From JAJXZJ01 sp050012855 (GTDB lineage Bacteria; Verrucomicrobiota; Verrucomicrobiia; Limisphaerales; J093): a DNA stretch of 64,000 nt. Position 1 is the first letter of the stretch. Each line of letters starts with the position of its first letter. Below are positions 11,240 to 19,372 of the stretch, piece after piece. Location: the NCBI GenBank assembly GCA_050012855.1, contig JBEKGJ010000027.1:1-64000 (forward strand), written 5' to 3'. Under the pieces are notes generated by a model that saw only the letters and a list, made by a program, of their open reading frames with translations, had not been told where the DNA came from and searched no databases. The position numbers and the translations under genes were made by a program.

Positions 11240-12718
11240 TCAGAAGATGCGGAGTTTGTCCACCATCACGCACCGGCGCACGCGGGTGAACGTGCGCGGA
11301 TTGCAAATGCCTTCGCCGGTCGTGGTCGCGATCGAAAAGTTCGGATAACCCTCACCGCCGCTGCCGAGTCCCGCCAGGCACGCTCCATTCTTGATGAACA
11401 GCGTCGTTTCGAGCGCCTTGGCCATGTCGGTCATGTGGGCGACGTCGTGGGAGTGAATAATCGCGGAATGCTTGTAACCGTGTTCCGCCTTCCTGGCCGC
11501 GGCGATGCCCTCGGCGACGCTCTTGACGCGCACGATCGGCAGGAACGGCATCATCTGCTCCTCCTCGACGAACAGATGGTCGGCGGGGGTTTCGGCAAAC
11601 AGAAGTTCGGTTCCCGCTGGCACCGTCGCCCCTGCCAGGCGGGCGAGCGTCGTGGCGTCCCGGCCGATCAAATCCCGGTTCACCACGGGGTGTCCGCAGC
11701 CGGCGCCCTGTCCGGGCGGGACGCTGAACGCCGCCTGCGTCAGGCGCTCCACTTGCTGCGACGTGAGCCGCACGGCGCCGTGCTTCTCCATCGCCGCCAT
11801 GAACGGTTCGAACACGGAGTCGAGCACGAACACCTCCTTTTCGCCGATGCAGAGGAGATTGTTGTCATAGGCCGCGCCGAAGATGATGCACCTGGCGGCG
11901 TACTCGAGACAGGCGGTGCCGTCCACCAAAACCGGCGGGTTGCCGGGTCCGGCACAAACCGCGCGCTTGCCGCTGGCCATGGCGGCCTTCACCACGCCCG
12001 GTCCGCCCGTGACACAGAGGAGTTTGATCAGTTCGTTTTTGGCCAGGGCGGCAAACGATTCCAATGTGGGCGGCTCGACGATGCAGGCAAGGTTCTCGAT
12101 GCCCAACTCCCGGAAGATGGCTTCGTTGAAGAAGCGGGTGGCCGTGACGGCGCATTGACAGGCCCCGGGATGCGCGTTGAAGACAACGGCGTTGCCGGCG
12201 GCGGCCATGCTGATGACGTTGCAGGCCAATGTGGGAATGGAGTGCGTGCTCGGCGTGACCGCCCCAATGACCCCGAACGGCGCGTACTCCTCGAGCGTGA
12301 TCCCGTGGTCGCCGCTAAACCCCAAGGGATGGAGGAACTCGACCCCCGGCACGGCGCGGAGCCCTTTTAGCTTTTCCATCTTATGGTCAAGGCGGCCGAT
12401 CTTCGTCTCCGCGAGTTCCAGCCGGCCCCATTCGTCGGCCTTGGCCAGGGCGATGTCCTTGATCAACTGGACCACCTTGTTGCGGCCGGCCACACCTTGG
12501 GCGGAAAGCTGCTCGTAGGCCGCCTGCGCCGCTTCACACGCAGCATTCGCGTCCGGGAAAACGCCGAAGGAACGCCCACCGGTCGCCCGCGCGGGTACCG
12601 CGCCCGCCGCCGGGGCGGCGAAGGGCGGCACATTGGCCGGCAGCTTGCCGAGGCGTCCGAGCACCTCCGCAACCACCTCGCGGATGACATTCTCATTCAC
12701 GGAAGCGCTGTTGCTCAT
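11240..12718 (-). CDS. pduP: BMC CoA-acylating aldehyde dehydrogenase (PduP-like)
   Basis: 492 residues. Residues 8-24 (NENVIREVVAEVLGRLG) form an amphipathic helix of the kind that targets cargo to BMC shells, followed by a Pro/Ala linker to about 47. The dehydrogenase body has the CoA/NAD elements of acylating enzymes (APFGVIGAVTPSTHSIPT) and catalytic Cys290 in NNLLCIGEKEVF. It would oxidise L-lactaldehyde plus CoA and NAD to lactyl-CoA inside the compartment, feeding PduL. The product identity is inferred from the operon. Length and architecture match PduP/PV-BMC homologues. There are 3 bp between its stop and the next gene. Confidence 0.92.
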   Translation of the reverse strand: MSNSASVNENVIREVVAEVLGRLGKLPANVPPFAAPAAGAVPARATGGRSFGVFPDANAACEAAQAAYEQLSAQGVAGRNKVVQLIKDIALAKADEWGRLELAETKIGRLDHKMEKLKGLRAVPGVEFLHPLGFSGDHGITLEEYAPFGVIGAVTPSTHSIPTLACNVISMAAAGNAVVFNAHPGACQCAVTATRFFNEAIFRELGIENLACIVEPPTLESFAALAKNELIKLLCVTGGPGVVKAAMASGKRAVCAGPGNPPVLVDGTACLEYAARCIIFGAAYDNNLLCIGEKEVFVLDSVFEPFMAAMEKHGAVRLTSQQVERLTQAAFSVPPGQGAGCGHPVVNRDLIGRDATTLARLAGATVPAGTELLFAETPADHLFVEEEQMMPFLPIVRVKSVAEGIAAARKAEHGYKHSAIIHSHDVAHMTDMAKALETTLFIKNGACLAGLGSGGEGYPNFSIATTTGEGICNPRTFTRVRRCVMVDKLRIF

Positions 12719-12778
12719 AGCATTACTGAAGAAAAGTTTTCACAACCCCACGGTTGGCGGATCGTCAACAAACCCAGC

Positions 12779-13099
12779 CTAAGCATTGTTCGACCCGGCG
12801 CGGTACACCGAACGGCCCAGCACATCCACCGTGTCCACGATGCCAATGATGACAGCGTCCACCGGGGCGTCCTTCAGCCCGGTGGCCAGACGGGCGGAAC
12901 TCCCCTGGCAGAACAGGACCAGCTCCCCTTCGCCCGCGCCAACGCTGTCCACCGCCACGATGGTGTTGGTGCCCGGCCGGAAACGGCTCGGGTCCTTGTC
13001 ATCCACCAGTTGCGGGCGGAGCAGCAGCAGTTTGCGCCCCGTCATCGCCGCGTCCTTTTTGGTGGCGACGACCGAACCTTCGACTTTGGCAAGAAACAT
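12779..13099 (-). CDS. BMC-P shell pentamer (EutN/CcmL family)
   Basis: 106 residues: MFLAKVEGSVVATKKDAAMTG, GRKLLLLRPQLV, then NTIVAVDSVGAGEGELVLFCQGSSAR, and AVIIGIVDTVDVLG near the end, all standard EutN/CcmL features. The C-terminal extension (RSVYRAGSNNA) is slightly longer than usual. It is separated from the aldehyde dehydrogenase by 60 bp and from the upstream BMC-H gene by a 79-bp spacer containing a short tandem repeat. It is the third vertex protein of the locus. Confidence 0.9.
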   Translation of the reverse strand: MFLAKVEGSVVATKKDAAMTGRKLLLLRPQLVDDKDPSRFRPGTNTIVAVDSVGAGEGELVLFCQGSSARLATGLKDAPVDAVIIGIVDTVDVLGRSVYRAGSNNA

Positions 13100-13102
13100 A
13101 GA

Positions 13103-13132
13103 GAGGTGCGAGGTGTGAGGTGCGAGGTGCGC
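13103..13132. repeat. Short GAGGTGC-type tandem repeat in the BMC operon
   Basis: Four adjoining GAGGTGC/GAGGTGT-like heptad copies lie in the spacer between the BMC-H and BMC-P genes. Similar degenerate short tandem words occur elsewhere in the window, for example around 55490. It is not coding in any plausible frame. Confidence 0.5.
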
Positions 13133-13178
13133 GGGCTAGTCAACGTCGCCCCGCGCACTGCCGACCTCTGCCCCCGGT

Positions 13179-13460
13179 TTACTTTCTCTTGGGCAACACG
13201 GCCTCGACGTCGGGGTGTGGCCGGGCGATGACGTGGACGCTGACAATTTCCCCCTGGATGGCCTTCACGGCCTGGGCGCCCGCGTCGGTGGCGGCCTTGA
13301 CCGCCGCAACGTCACCCACGACGACCGCGGTGACCAGGGCGTTGCCGACCTGGGTCATCGGGCCGGCGAGTTCCACGTTCGCGGCCTTGAGCATCGCGTC
13401 CGTGCCTTCGACGAGGGCGACGAGACCGCGGGTTTCGAGCAATCCAATGGCTTGTGGCAT
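13179..13460 (-). CDS. BMC-H shell hexamer
   Basis: 93 residues of the single BMC domain: QAIGLLETRGLVALVEGTDAM, AANVEL, a pore region (VGNALVTAVVVGDVAAVKAA), and IVSVHVIARPHPDVEAVL at the end. BMC-H hexamers tile the facets of the shell. The gene lies between acetate kinase (9 bp away) and the BMC-P at 12779. It is the first of three BMC-H paralogues, which differ in their pore-loop sequences and C-termini. Confidence 0.92.
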   Translation of the reverse strand: MPQAIGLLETRGLVALVEGTDAMLKAANVELAGPMTQVGNALVTAVVVGDVAAVKAATDAGAQAVKAIQGEIVSVHVIARPHPDVEAVLPKRK

Positions 13461-13469
13461 AGTTGTTAG

Positions 13470-14693
13470 TTAATGGGTTGGAGTTGAGAGTTGAGTGTGG
13501 AGGGAAGCGGGCACCGCTTCCAACTGGCGTTTCACTTCCCGGGCGACCACCAGTTCTTCATTCGTGGGGATGACCAGGACGCGCACCCGGGACGACGGCC
13601 CGCTGATCACGGCTTCACGTCCCTGTGCGTCGTCGTTGGCCGCCGGATCCAGCTCGACCCCGAGTTGGTCGAGGCGCGCGCAGATGGCGGCGCGCACGCC
13701 GCTTTCGTTCTCGCCGATGCCCGCCGTAAACACGAGGGCGTCGAGCGCATTAAGCTCCAGATAATAGGCGGCGATCCACCGCCGGGCCTCGTGCACCAGG
13801 AAATCGAGCGCCAATTGCGCCTGCGGATTGCCCTGCTGAGCCTGCGCCCGGAGGTCACGCACGTCATTGAGGCCGCCGGAAAGGCCTTTCAAACCTGACT
13901 CCCGCGCCAGGGTGCGCTCGGTCTCGTCCAGCGAGATGCCCAGAGTGCGCATGGCATAGCCGACCGCGAACGCGTCGAGATCCCCCACCCGATTGTTGTG
14001 CGGAAGACCCGACTGCGGGCTCATCCCCAGGCTGTTGCCGATGCTGACCCCGTTGCGAATGCCGGTGATCGAGGCGCTGCCGCCGAGATGGCAGGAGACA
14101 ACGCGCAGGTCGGGTTGGTTGACCGGCGTTGCGCCACCATCCACATACAGGTTTTGCGCGCGGCGGGCGACGTCTTCGCGACCCAGCAACTGGGCGCTCC
14201 GCTCGGCAATGAACTTGTGGCTCGCGCCGTGGAAACCCCAGCGGCGCACCCCGAGGTCGTGCCACGCGGCCGGCACGGCGTAGCGTTTGGCCGGTTCGGG
14301 CGCCCACTGATGAAAGGCCGTCTCAAAGAGCGCAACGAGCGGCGTCTTCGGCATGCGGCGGGCAAACAGGCCGATGCCCGTGATGTAGGGCGGGTTGTGC
14401 GCGGGCGCGAGACCGTTGTAGGCCGTCATCGCCGCCAGCACTTCCTCCGTGATTCGCACACACCCGGTCACGTCCTTGGCGATCACGGTCTTGAATCCCA
14501 CCCCGGCAAGGTCCGCCTCGCTGGCAATTGCGCCGTCCTCTTTCAAACGCGCCAGGCAATTGTCAATCGCCGCGGCATAGTCGGTCACCCGCTCGATCCC
14601 GCCCTTGTGCAGCAGGCGTTCGCCCCCGTTAGCAAAATCGAACAGCCGCCACTTGAGTGACGTCGATCCGATGTTGGCAACCATGACCTTCAT
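13470..14693 (-). CDS. ackA: Acetate kinase, BMC-associated
   Basis: 407 residues. The ASKHA features are present: VANIGSTSLKWRLFDF at the N-terminus, GFHGASHKF, the phosphate loop VVSCHLGGSASI, and a late VFTAGIGENE. It would convert acyl-phosphate (lactyl- or acetyl-phosphate made by PduL) plus ADP to ATP and the acid. Two familiar positions differ from housekeeping AckA: GSTSLK rather than GSSSLK, and GFHGASHKF rather than GFHGTSHRY/F. This may reflect a dedicated BMC branch with an altered acyl substrate. Ser/Thr-rich C-terminus. It lies 9 bp before a BMC-H gene. Confidence 0.9.
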   Translation of the reverse strand: MKVMVANIGSTSLKWRLFDFANGGERLLHKGGIERVTDYAAAIDNCLARLKEDGAIASEADLAGVGFKTVIAKDVTGCVRITEEVLAAMTAYNGLAPAHNPPYITGIGLFARRMPKTPLVALFETAFHQWAPEPAKRYAVPAAWHDLGVRRWGFHGASHKFIAERSAQLLGREDVARRAQNLYVDGGATPVNQPDLRVVSCHLGGSASITGIRNGVSIGNSLGMSPQSGLPHNNRVGDLDAFAVGYAMRTLGISLDETERTLARESGLKGLSGGLNDVRDLRAQAQQGNPQAQLALDFLVHEARRWIAAYYLELNALDALVFTAGIGENESGVRAAICARLDQLGVELDPAANDDAQGREAVISGPSSRVRVLVIPTNEELVVAREVKRQLEAVPASLHTQLSTPTH

Positions 14694-14758
14694 GTTCGAT
14701 CACACCGGCCAGGCTGGCGGCAGCGGAGGCGGGCGTTCACGCGGCGCGGCTCCGTGAG

Positions 14759-15037
14759 TTACTGCAGCCACTTGCCCAGGACGGCCAGGCCCTCGTGCGG
14801 CCGGGGAATCACCTGGACACTGATCACCTGCCCCACCTGCGCGGCGGCGGCGGCCCCGGCGTCGGTGGCGGCCTTTACCGCGGCCACGTCGCCCCGGAAG
14901 AACGACGTAACGTAGCCGCTGCCGATCTTTTCCCAGCCGACGAAGGTGACATTGGCGGACTTCAGGGCGGCGTCGCTGGCTTCCAGCAACGCGCACAGGC
15001 CCTTGCACTCGATCATTCCAATCGCTTGTTGAACCAT
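14759..15037 (-). CDS. BMC-H shell hexamer
   Basis: 92 residues: MVQQAIGMIECKGLCALLEA, SANVTFVGWEKIGSGYVTSF with a pore region around KIGSGY, and ISVQVIPRPHEGLAVLGKWL. The WEKIGSGYVTSFFRGDV segment is typical of the BMC-H branch that often occurs second in PV loci. No C-terminal extension. It lies 65 bp upstream of ackA and 38 bp downstream of the next BMC-H. Confidence 0.92.
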   Translation of the reverse strand: MVQQAIGMIECKGLCALLEASDAALKSANVTFVGWEKIGSGYVTSFFRGDVAAVKAATDAGAAAAAQVGQVISVQVIPRPHEGLAVLGKWLQ

Positions 15038-15075
15038 ATAAAAATCAAAGTTGGGGTTGTTGGTTTGGGCCGGGG

Positions 15076-15390
15076 CTAACGAGCGGGGCGGGCCGTCGCT
15101 GCCGCCGGAGCCGGAGCGGGCTCGCCCAGGAAGGCCTTCAAAAGGTCGTCATGCGGCCGGGCAATGATATGCGAGCTGATGAGTTCGCCCACCTTGCCCG
15201 CCGCCTTGGCACCGGCGTCCACCGCCGCCTTGACACTGCCCACGTCGCCTCGGGCCAGCACCGTAATCAGGCCGCCCCCGATGGGGATGGTCTTGACCAG
15301 CGTCACGTTGGCCGCCTTCACCATGGCATCGCTGGCCTCGACGGCGCCGACGTAGCCTTTGGTTTCTATCATTCCGAGTGCTTCACTCAT
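15076..15390 (-). CDS. BMC-H shell hexamer with Ala/Pro-rich tail
   Basis: 104 residues: MSEALGMIETKGYVGAVEAS, AANVTLVKTIPIGGGLITV with the small-residue pore loop IGGG, then ISSHIIARPHDDLLKAF, and a flexible tail GEPAPAPAAATARPAR. This is the most canonical BMC-H of the three and probably the major facet protein. It follows pduL by 48 bp and is the second gene of the operon. Confidence 0.93.
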   Translation of the reverse strand: MSEALGMIETKGYVGAVEASDAMVKAANVTLVKTIPIGGGLITVLARGDVGSVKAAVDAGAKAAGKVGELISSHIIARPHDDLLKAFLGEPAPAPAAATARPAR

Positions 15391-15438
15391 AGTATTTTTG
15401 GGTTGGATGGTTGAGAGCTAAGGAATAAATGGTGGTGG

Positions 15439-16116
15439 CTAACGCTCCAGCTTGCAGGGGGTGTCCGGTTGGAGAATTGAGGCATTGCCTTCGTCGGTGT
15501 CAATGTGGACCTCCAGCTTGAACAACGGATCCACGCGGCACAGCAGGTTCTCCAGCATCAGGGCACACGGACCGCCAATCCGCAGCCGCATCTGGTCGCC
15601 GTTCTTCACACCATAGAACGTGGCATCGTCCGGGTGCATGTGCACGTGGCGGGCGGCGCGGATCACACCCTGATCGAGTTCAAAAAAGCCGGCCGGCCCC
15701 ATGAGCATCGCGCCGGGCGTGCCGGCGATGTTGCCCGAGAGCCGCAGCGGAATGTCGAAGCCCAGGGCCACCGAGTCCGTGTAAGCAAGTTCGATCTGGT
15801 TGAGGCTGCGACAGGGACCAAGGATCCGGAGATTGGAAATCACGCGGCTGCGCGGGCCGATGAGCGTCAGGGTTTCCTTGGCCGCGAACTGACCCTCCTG
15901 ATAAAGCCATTTGTGCACCGTCAGTTGGCGACCTTTGCCGAACAGCGCTTCGACGGCCTCCGGCGTCAAATGGCAATGCCGGGCGCTGACATTCACCACC
16001 AGTGGATTCGGCGCCGCCGCGGTACTCGGAAGAGGCTTTCCGAGGCGTTCGTACACAATCTGCCGAACCAAGTGTTCGACCACCGCGCGAGGTGTGTTGG
16101 GCGGTATGGCAACCAT
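15439..16116 (-). CDS. pduL: Phosphate propanoyltransferase (PduL) of the BMC
   Basis: 225 residues. Residues 9-26 (PRAVVEHLVRQIVYERLG) form an amphipathic targeting helix followed by a Pro/Ala linker. The catalytic part shows the two PduL halves: VNVSARHCHLTPEAVEALFG with metal-binding histidines, SRVISNLRILGPCRSLNQIE, and RAARHVHMHPDDATFYGV carrying the second HxH. The enzyme transfers the acyl group from CoA to phosphate inside the shell, recycling CoA for the aldehyde dehydrogenase. It is the first gene of the leftward operon and divergent from the DeoR gene. Confidence 0.92.
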   Translation of the reverse strand: MVAIPPNTPRAVVEHLVRQIVYERLGKPLPSTAAAPNPLVVNVSARHCHLTPEAVEALFGKGRQLTVHKWLYQEGQFAAKETLTLIGPRSRVISNLRILGPCRSLNQIELAYTDSVALGFDIPLRLSGNIAGTPGAMLMGPAGFFELDQGVIRAARHVHMHPDDATFYGVKNGDQMRLRIGGPCALMLENLLCRVDPLFKLEVHIDTDEGNASILQPDTPCKLER

Positions 16117-16202
16117 GAATATGGCGGTACTCTCGCAAACGATGAAAAGATGTCAACATTTATCTTGCAAAATATTCCAAAATCTCCCATAACAGCACCA
16201 CC
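16117..16202. promoter_or_regulatory. Divergent BMC / DeoR promoter region
   Basis: 86 bp between pduL and the DeoR gene. The part at 16140-16190 is strikingly AT-rich for this genome. On the minus strand TTGACA (16156-16151) is a perfect -35 box; 17 bp further AGAGTA (16133-16128) is a poor -10. A DeoR-family operator is expected here but I cannot single one out. Confidence 0.4.
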
Positions 16203-16973
16203 ATGCAGTCCGAAGAACGCCAACGCCGGATCGAGGACTACCTTCAAAGGGTTGAATTCGCGTCACTTGAGGAACTTGCGAAAGAGGTGGATGTCTCGCA
16301 ATCCACCGTGCGCCGCGATCTCACCGCCCTCGAAGCCAACGGAAACATCCGCCGCACGCACGGCGGCGCCCGTTTGCTGAATCCGCGCTCGGACGAATTT
16401 GCCTTTTCGGCGCGCGACACCCACCAACTCGCCGAGAAGGAGGCAATCGGCCGGGCGGCGGCGGAACTGATTCAACCCGGTGAGAGTGTCATCATTGACG
16501 CGGGCACGACCCCGTTCCACGTTGCCCGCCAGTTGGAGGCGAAAAAGCCGCAGATCATCACCAACTCACTCCCCGTGGCCAATCTGTATGCCTCGGCCAG
16601 CCTGGTGGAGGTGGTCGTGTCCGGGGGCTTGCTCTACCCGCGCCTGGGCGTGCTGGTTGGGCCGTTGGCGGTGGAATCGTTTTCGCGGATGCACGCAGAC
16701 GTGGCGGTGATGGGGGCCGGCGGCATCACGGCCGAAGGCATCACCAACTCCCATGGCCTGCTGGTCGAGATCCAACTCGCCATGATCCGCGCCGCCCGCC
16801 GCGTGATCTTCTGCCTCGACCACACCAAATTCGGCCGCAAATCGCTCTCGTTCGTCTGCGGCCTCGAGAGCGCGCACACGATCGTTACCGACCATGCGGC
16901 ACCGCCGGAACTCGTGCAGCAGTTGCGCGCCTCCGGGCGGCAGGTGATCCTGGCCCCACCGACGCCGGTGTGA
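16203..16973 (+). CDS. DeoR-family transcriptional regulator of the BMC operon
   Basis: 256 residues. The N-terminal helix-turn-helix is a typical DeoR domain (MQSEERQRRIEDYLQRVEFA, VSQSTVRRDLTALEANG, IRRTHGGARLL). The effector domain follows, with VIIDAGTT and ITNSLPVANLY phosphosugar-binding loops and the late FGRKSL. DeoR proteins of this type usually repress catabolic operons and release DNA on binding a phosphorylated intermediate. Divergent from the BMC operon with an 86-bp spacer, it is the obvious candidate regulator, probably sensing fuculose- or rhamnulose-phosphate; the ligand is inference. Confidence 0.9.
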   Translation: MQSEERQRRIEDYLQRVEFASLEELAKEVDVSQSTVRRDLTALEANGNIRRTHGGARLLNPRSDEFAFSARDTHQLAEKEAIGRAAAELIQPGESVIIDAGTTPFHVARQLEAKKPQIITNSLPVANLYASASLVEVVVSGGLLYPRLGVLVGPLAVESFSRMHADVAVMGAGGITAEGITNSHGLLVEIQLAMIRAARRVIFCLDHTKFGRKSLSFVCGLESAHTIVTDHAAPPELVQQLRASGRQVILAPPTPV

Positions 16974-16982
16974 ACGGCGGTG

Positions 16983-18620
16983 CTACCGGTTCGGCATCGG
17001 CGTGGCGTTGATTTCCAGGCGTGTGCGATCGCCCAAGAGCGCCTGGCCGCGCAGCACCGAGTTCGTGGCGCCGGACTGGACCATCTGATTGTTGGCGGCG
17101 ACGCTGTTTTGCAGCGCATCGGCGTTCGTCATGACCCAGCAACCTTCGAAGGCCACTTTCTGGTTAAGGCTCCGGTTGGTGCCGGTGAAATTCACCAGCC
17201 ATTCGGTTCCCGGCAGGCCTCCGCGAGCGAAATAGGCATAATTGCCGTTCGACGACGGTGCGGTGTTGGCTTGAGTGTTCGCCTGGTTCGCCTGGCCGAA
17301 CGCGCCGCCAAAAGCGCCGGCCGGCGCATAACCCGGGGCATTCGCATCCCGTCCCAATTTGTTCTCCTGGCCCGCCACGGTCTGGGCGACGAGTTCCGGT
17401 TGACCCAACTGCGTCGCGGGAACGATGGTTCCGACATAGACCGAGCCGTCGGCGTCGGTCACTTGCAGGCGGTTGCCGGTGGTGGCGATCTGGAATTCGC
17501 GCAGGACCGCAGGTCGCGGCGGCGAATTGTAGTTCCGACGGAGAGCCGGGCGAGCAAGCTGGTTCTGGAATTGCTGGCGAATCTCAGCCGGCTGGTCGTT
17601 CAGCATCATGCGCAGTTCCACGGCGCCAAGGACGGTGGAATCGGAAGGCTGGAGGGCCGGCACTGCCACGGCGAGATCGGAATTCGCCTGCGCCGCTCCC
17701 CCCGCTATTCCCGCCACCCTGCCGGCCGACGGCACCCGTTCCTCGGCCAGCTCGGGACTCTTCTTCGACTCGGCTATCGCCCGCGATGCCAGCCTGGTCG
17801 GGCGAGTGTCAGTCGCTGCCGCCGCTGGTGAAGTCGGCGCGAAACGGAGATCTCGGTTGCTGCCGTTGGCCTCGGCTTCAACGCGGACTCCCCCCGCGCC
17901 GCCCTCGTCGCGGATGGTCGCTGCCGGGGCGGAGGCAACCTGCGGTTCCCCCAACGATTCCTCTTTCAGGCCTGCGGCCGGCCGCCTGGCCAGACCATAG
18001 CGCATGGCGGTGCCACTCTCGGGTGCCGGCACAGCCGGAGCTGCCATCGGCACACCGTATGCAGCCGGACTCGCGACCGCCGCCTTGTCTTTGTCCCGGT
18101 TCAGGGCCTCGACGCTCGAAACGGCCAGCGCCGCCGAAGCCGTGGTGGCGTTCGTGCGGAATGCATCGGCCAGCACCAGCGCCTCCCGTGCCGGCTTGGC
18201 GACCGTGCGGTCATTCGAGGCCAACAGGCTGTTTGTCGCCGGCGACACTCCGGAGCGGTCCAGCGCGCGTTGGCGTTCCTCCAGTTGTTCAGAGGGCGCT
18301 CCGAGACGCTTCCTTGCCGCCGGTTCACTCACCTTCGCCAGTTCCGCCGGACGTTGGTGATCCCACTGCCACCAGGCCACGCCGGCAATCGCAAGCACGG
18401 CCACCGTGCCCGCCAGGGCCGCGAGCCGCACCGAAAAGAGCGACCACCACGGCAAACGGGCACCGGGCGACGTTCGCCCGCCAGCCAGGCGCTCGACTTC
18501 CTGCTGGACGGCGCGCCGCGTGTCGGGCGGCACGGTGAATGGGCCGCCGGCCTGCTGTCGCCGCGCTGCTGCGTAGTCTTGCAGTCGCCGTTCGAGGTTA
18601 TGGTTTGGTTCGCCGGGCAT
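16983..18620 (-). CDS. Membrane-anchored protein, putative anti-sigma factor
   Basis: 545 residues starting at an ATG at 18620. A short cytoplasmic N-terminus (PNHNLERRLQDYAAARRQQ) precedes one transmembrane helix at about residues 65-85 (LAALAGTVAVLAIAGVAWW). The rest is a long low-complexity Ala/Glu/Arg/Asn region, presumably periplasmic, with a more ordered C-terminal part (WLVNFTGTNRSLNQKVAFEG, VLRGQALLGDRTRLEINATP). It lies 11 bp downstream of an ECF sigma-factor gene, the normal position for its anti-sigma factor. I see no HxxxCxxC zinc motif, so the assignment rests on position and topology. Confidence 0.55.
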   Translation of the reverse strand: MPGEPNHNLERRLQDYAAARRQQAGGPFTVPPDTRRAVQQEVERLAGGRTSPGARLPWWSLFSVRLAALAGTVAVLAIAGVAWWQWDHQRPAELAKVSEPAARKRLGAPSEQLEERQRALDRSGVSPATNSLLASNDRTVAKPAREALVLADAFRTNATTASAALAVSSVEALNRDKDKAAVASPAAYGVPMAAPAVPAPESGTAMRYGLARRPAAGLKEESLGEPQVASAPAATIRDEGGAGGVRVEAEANGSNRDLRFAPTSPAAAATDTRPTRLASRAIAESKKSPELAEERVPSAGRVAGIAGGAAQANSDLAVAVPALQPSDSTVLGAVELRMMLNDQPAEIRQQFQNQLARPALRRNYNSPPRPAVLREFQIATTGNRLQVTDADGSVYVGTIVPATQLGQPELVAQTVAGQENKLGRDANAPGYAPAGAFGGAFGQANQANTQANTAPSSNGNYAYFARGGLPGTEWLVNFTGTNRSLNQKVAFEGCWVMTNADALQNSVAANNQMVQSGATNSVLRGQALLGDRTRLEINATPMPNR

Positions 18621-18631
18621 GGTGCCAAGGG

Positions 18632-19252
18632 TTAGACGGGAAAACGCGCCGGGTTCTCCGCGGCAAAGACGGATTTCGCCACCGCTTCGAGCCGGTCAAG
18701 GCATTTGCTCAGCCGCGAGCTGACCGTTTTGGGGTTGAGCTGCAGGGTGGCCGACAGTTCCTCGTAACTCAGATCGCCGAAATAGCGCAGTTCAATGATC
18801 TCGCGGCAGGGATCGCCCAACTGATCAAGCGCCTGCCGCAACAAGGCGAACCGTTCGCCGTTGACCAACACCTCGTCGGGCGTGGCGGCGGCGCTGGGTG
18901 GATCAATGCTCAGACCGGTTTCCGGGTCCTCGGCCTGCAAGGAGACAGGTGCCCGGCCTCCGCCGCGCTTGGCCGCTTTTCGCCGCTCAAGCAAATCACG
19001 GGTTTTGTTCGCCGCAATGCGGAACAGCCAGGTCTGGAGCGCGCTGGCGCCGCGGAAGGAGTCGAGGCTGCGCACCGCCGTCAGAAAAACCTCCTGCGCG
19101 ATCTCCTCCACGTCCTCGTGCGTCAGATCCGGACTCAACTGAAACACGAACCGGCCCACGGCGTCGTAGTGCTGGTCGAGCAGTTCGTCCCAGCCGGCGG
19201 CGGTGCCACCGCGGCAGCGCGCGATGAGTTGTTGTTCGGCGGTCCGGTCCAT
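18632..19252 (-). CDS. ECF sigma-70 family RNA polymerase sigma factor
   Basis: 206 residues. Region 2 is clear (DELLDQHYDAVGRFVFQLS, EDVEEIAQEVFLTAVRSLDS, FRGASALQTWLFRIAANKTRDLLER), then a linker, and region 4 (LRQALDQLGDPCREIIELRY, LSYEELSATLQLNPKTVSSRL). It directs RNA polymerase to a dedicated regulon in response to an envelope or cytoplasmic signal. It is cotranscribed with the membrane protein that follows. The target promoter could include its own; I see no obvious duplicate motif. Confidence 0.9.
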   Translation of the reverse strand: MDRTAEQQLIARCRGGTAAGWDELLDQHYDAVGRFVFQLSPDLTHEDVEEIAQEVFLTAVRSLDSFRGASALQTWLFRIAANKTRDLLERRKAAKRGGGRAPVSLQAEDPETGLSIDPPSAAATPDEVLVNGERFALLRQALDQLGDPCREIIELRYFGDLSYEELSATLQLNPKTVSSRLSKCLDRLEAVAKSVFAAENPARFPV

Positions 19253-19372
19253 GACCGTGGGCGGCGACCCGACCTGAGCGCCGCCGGTTCATAATCTAGG
19301 CGCGCCGGCGCGCTTGGAAAGCCCCAAAGCACACAGGGGCCGGGATTGACAGTCCCGGGCGATTGTCAGTCA

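Noticed and set aside
7405..16116. Search for a BMC-T trimer or a glycyl-radical/B12 diol dehydratase in the BMC operon
   Set aside because: None is present: every shell gene is a single BMC-H or BMC-P and the signature enzyme is a class II aldolase, so the EUT, PDU and GRM types were rejected in favour of the PV type.
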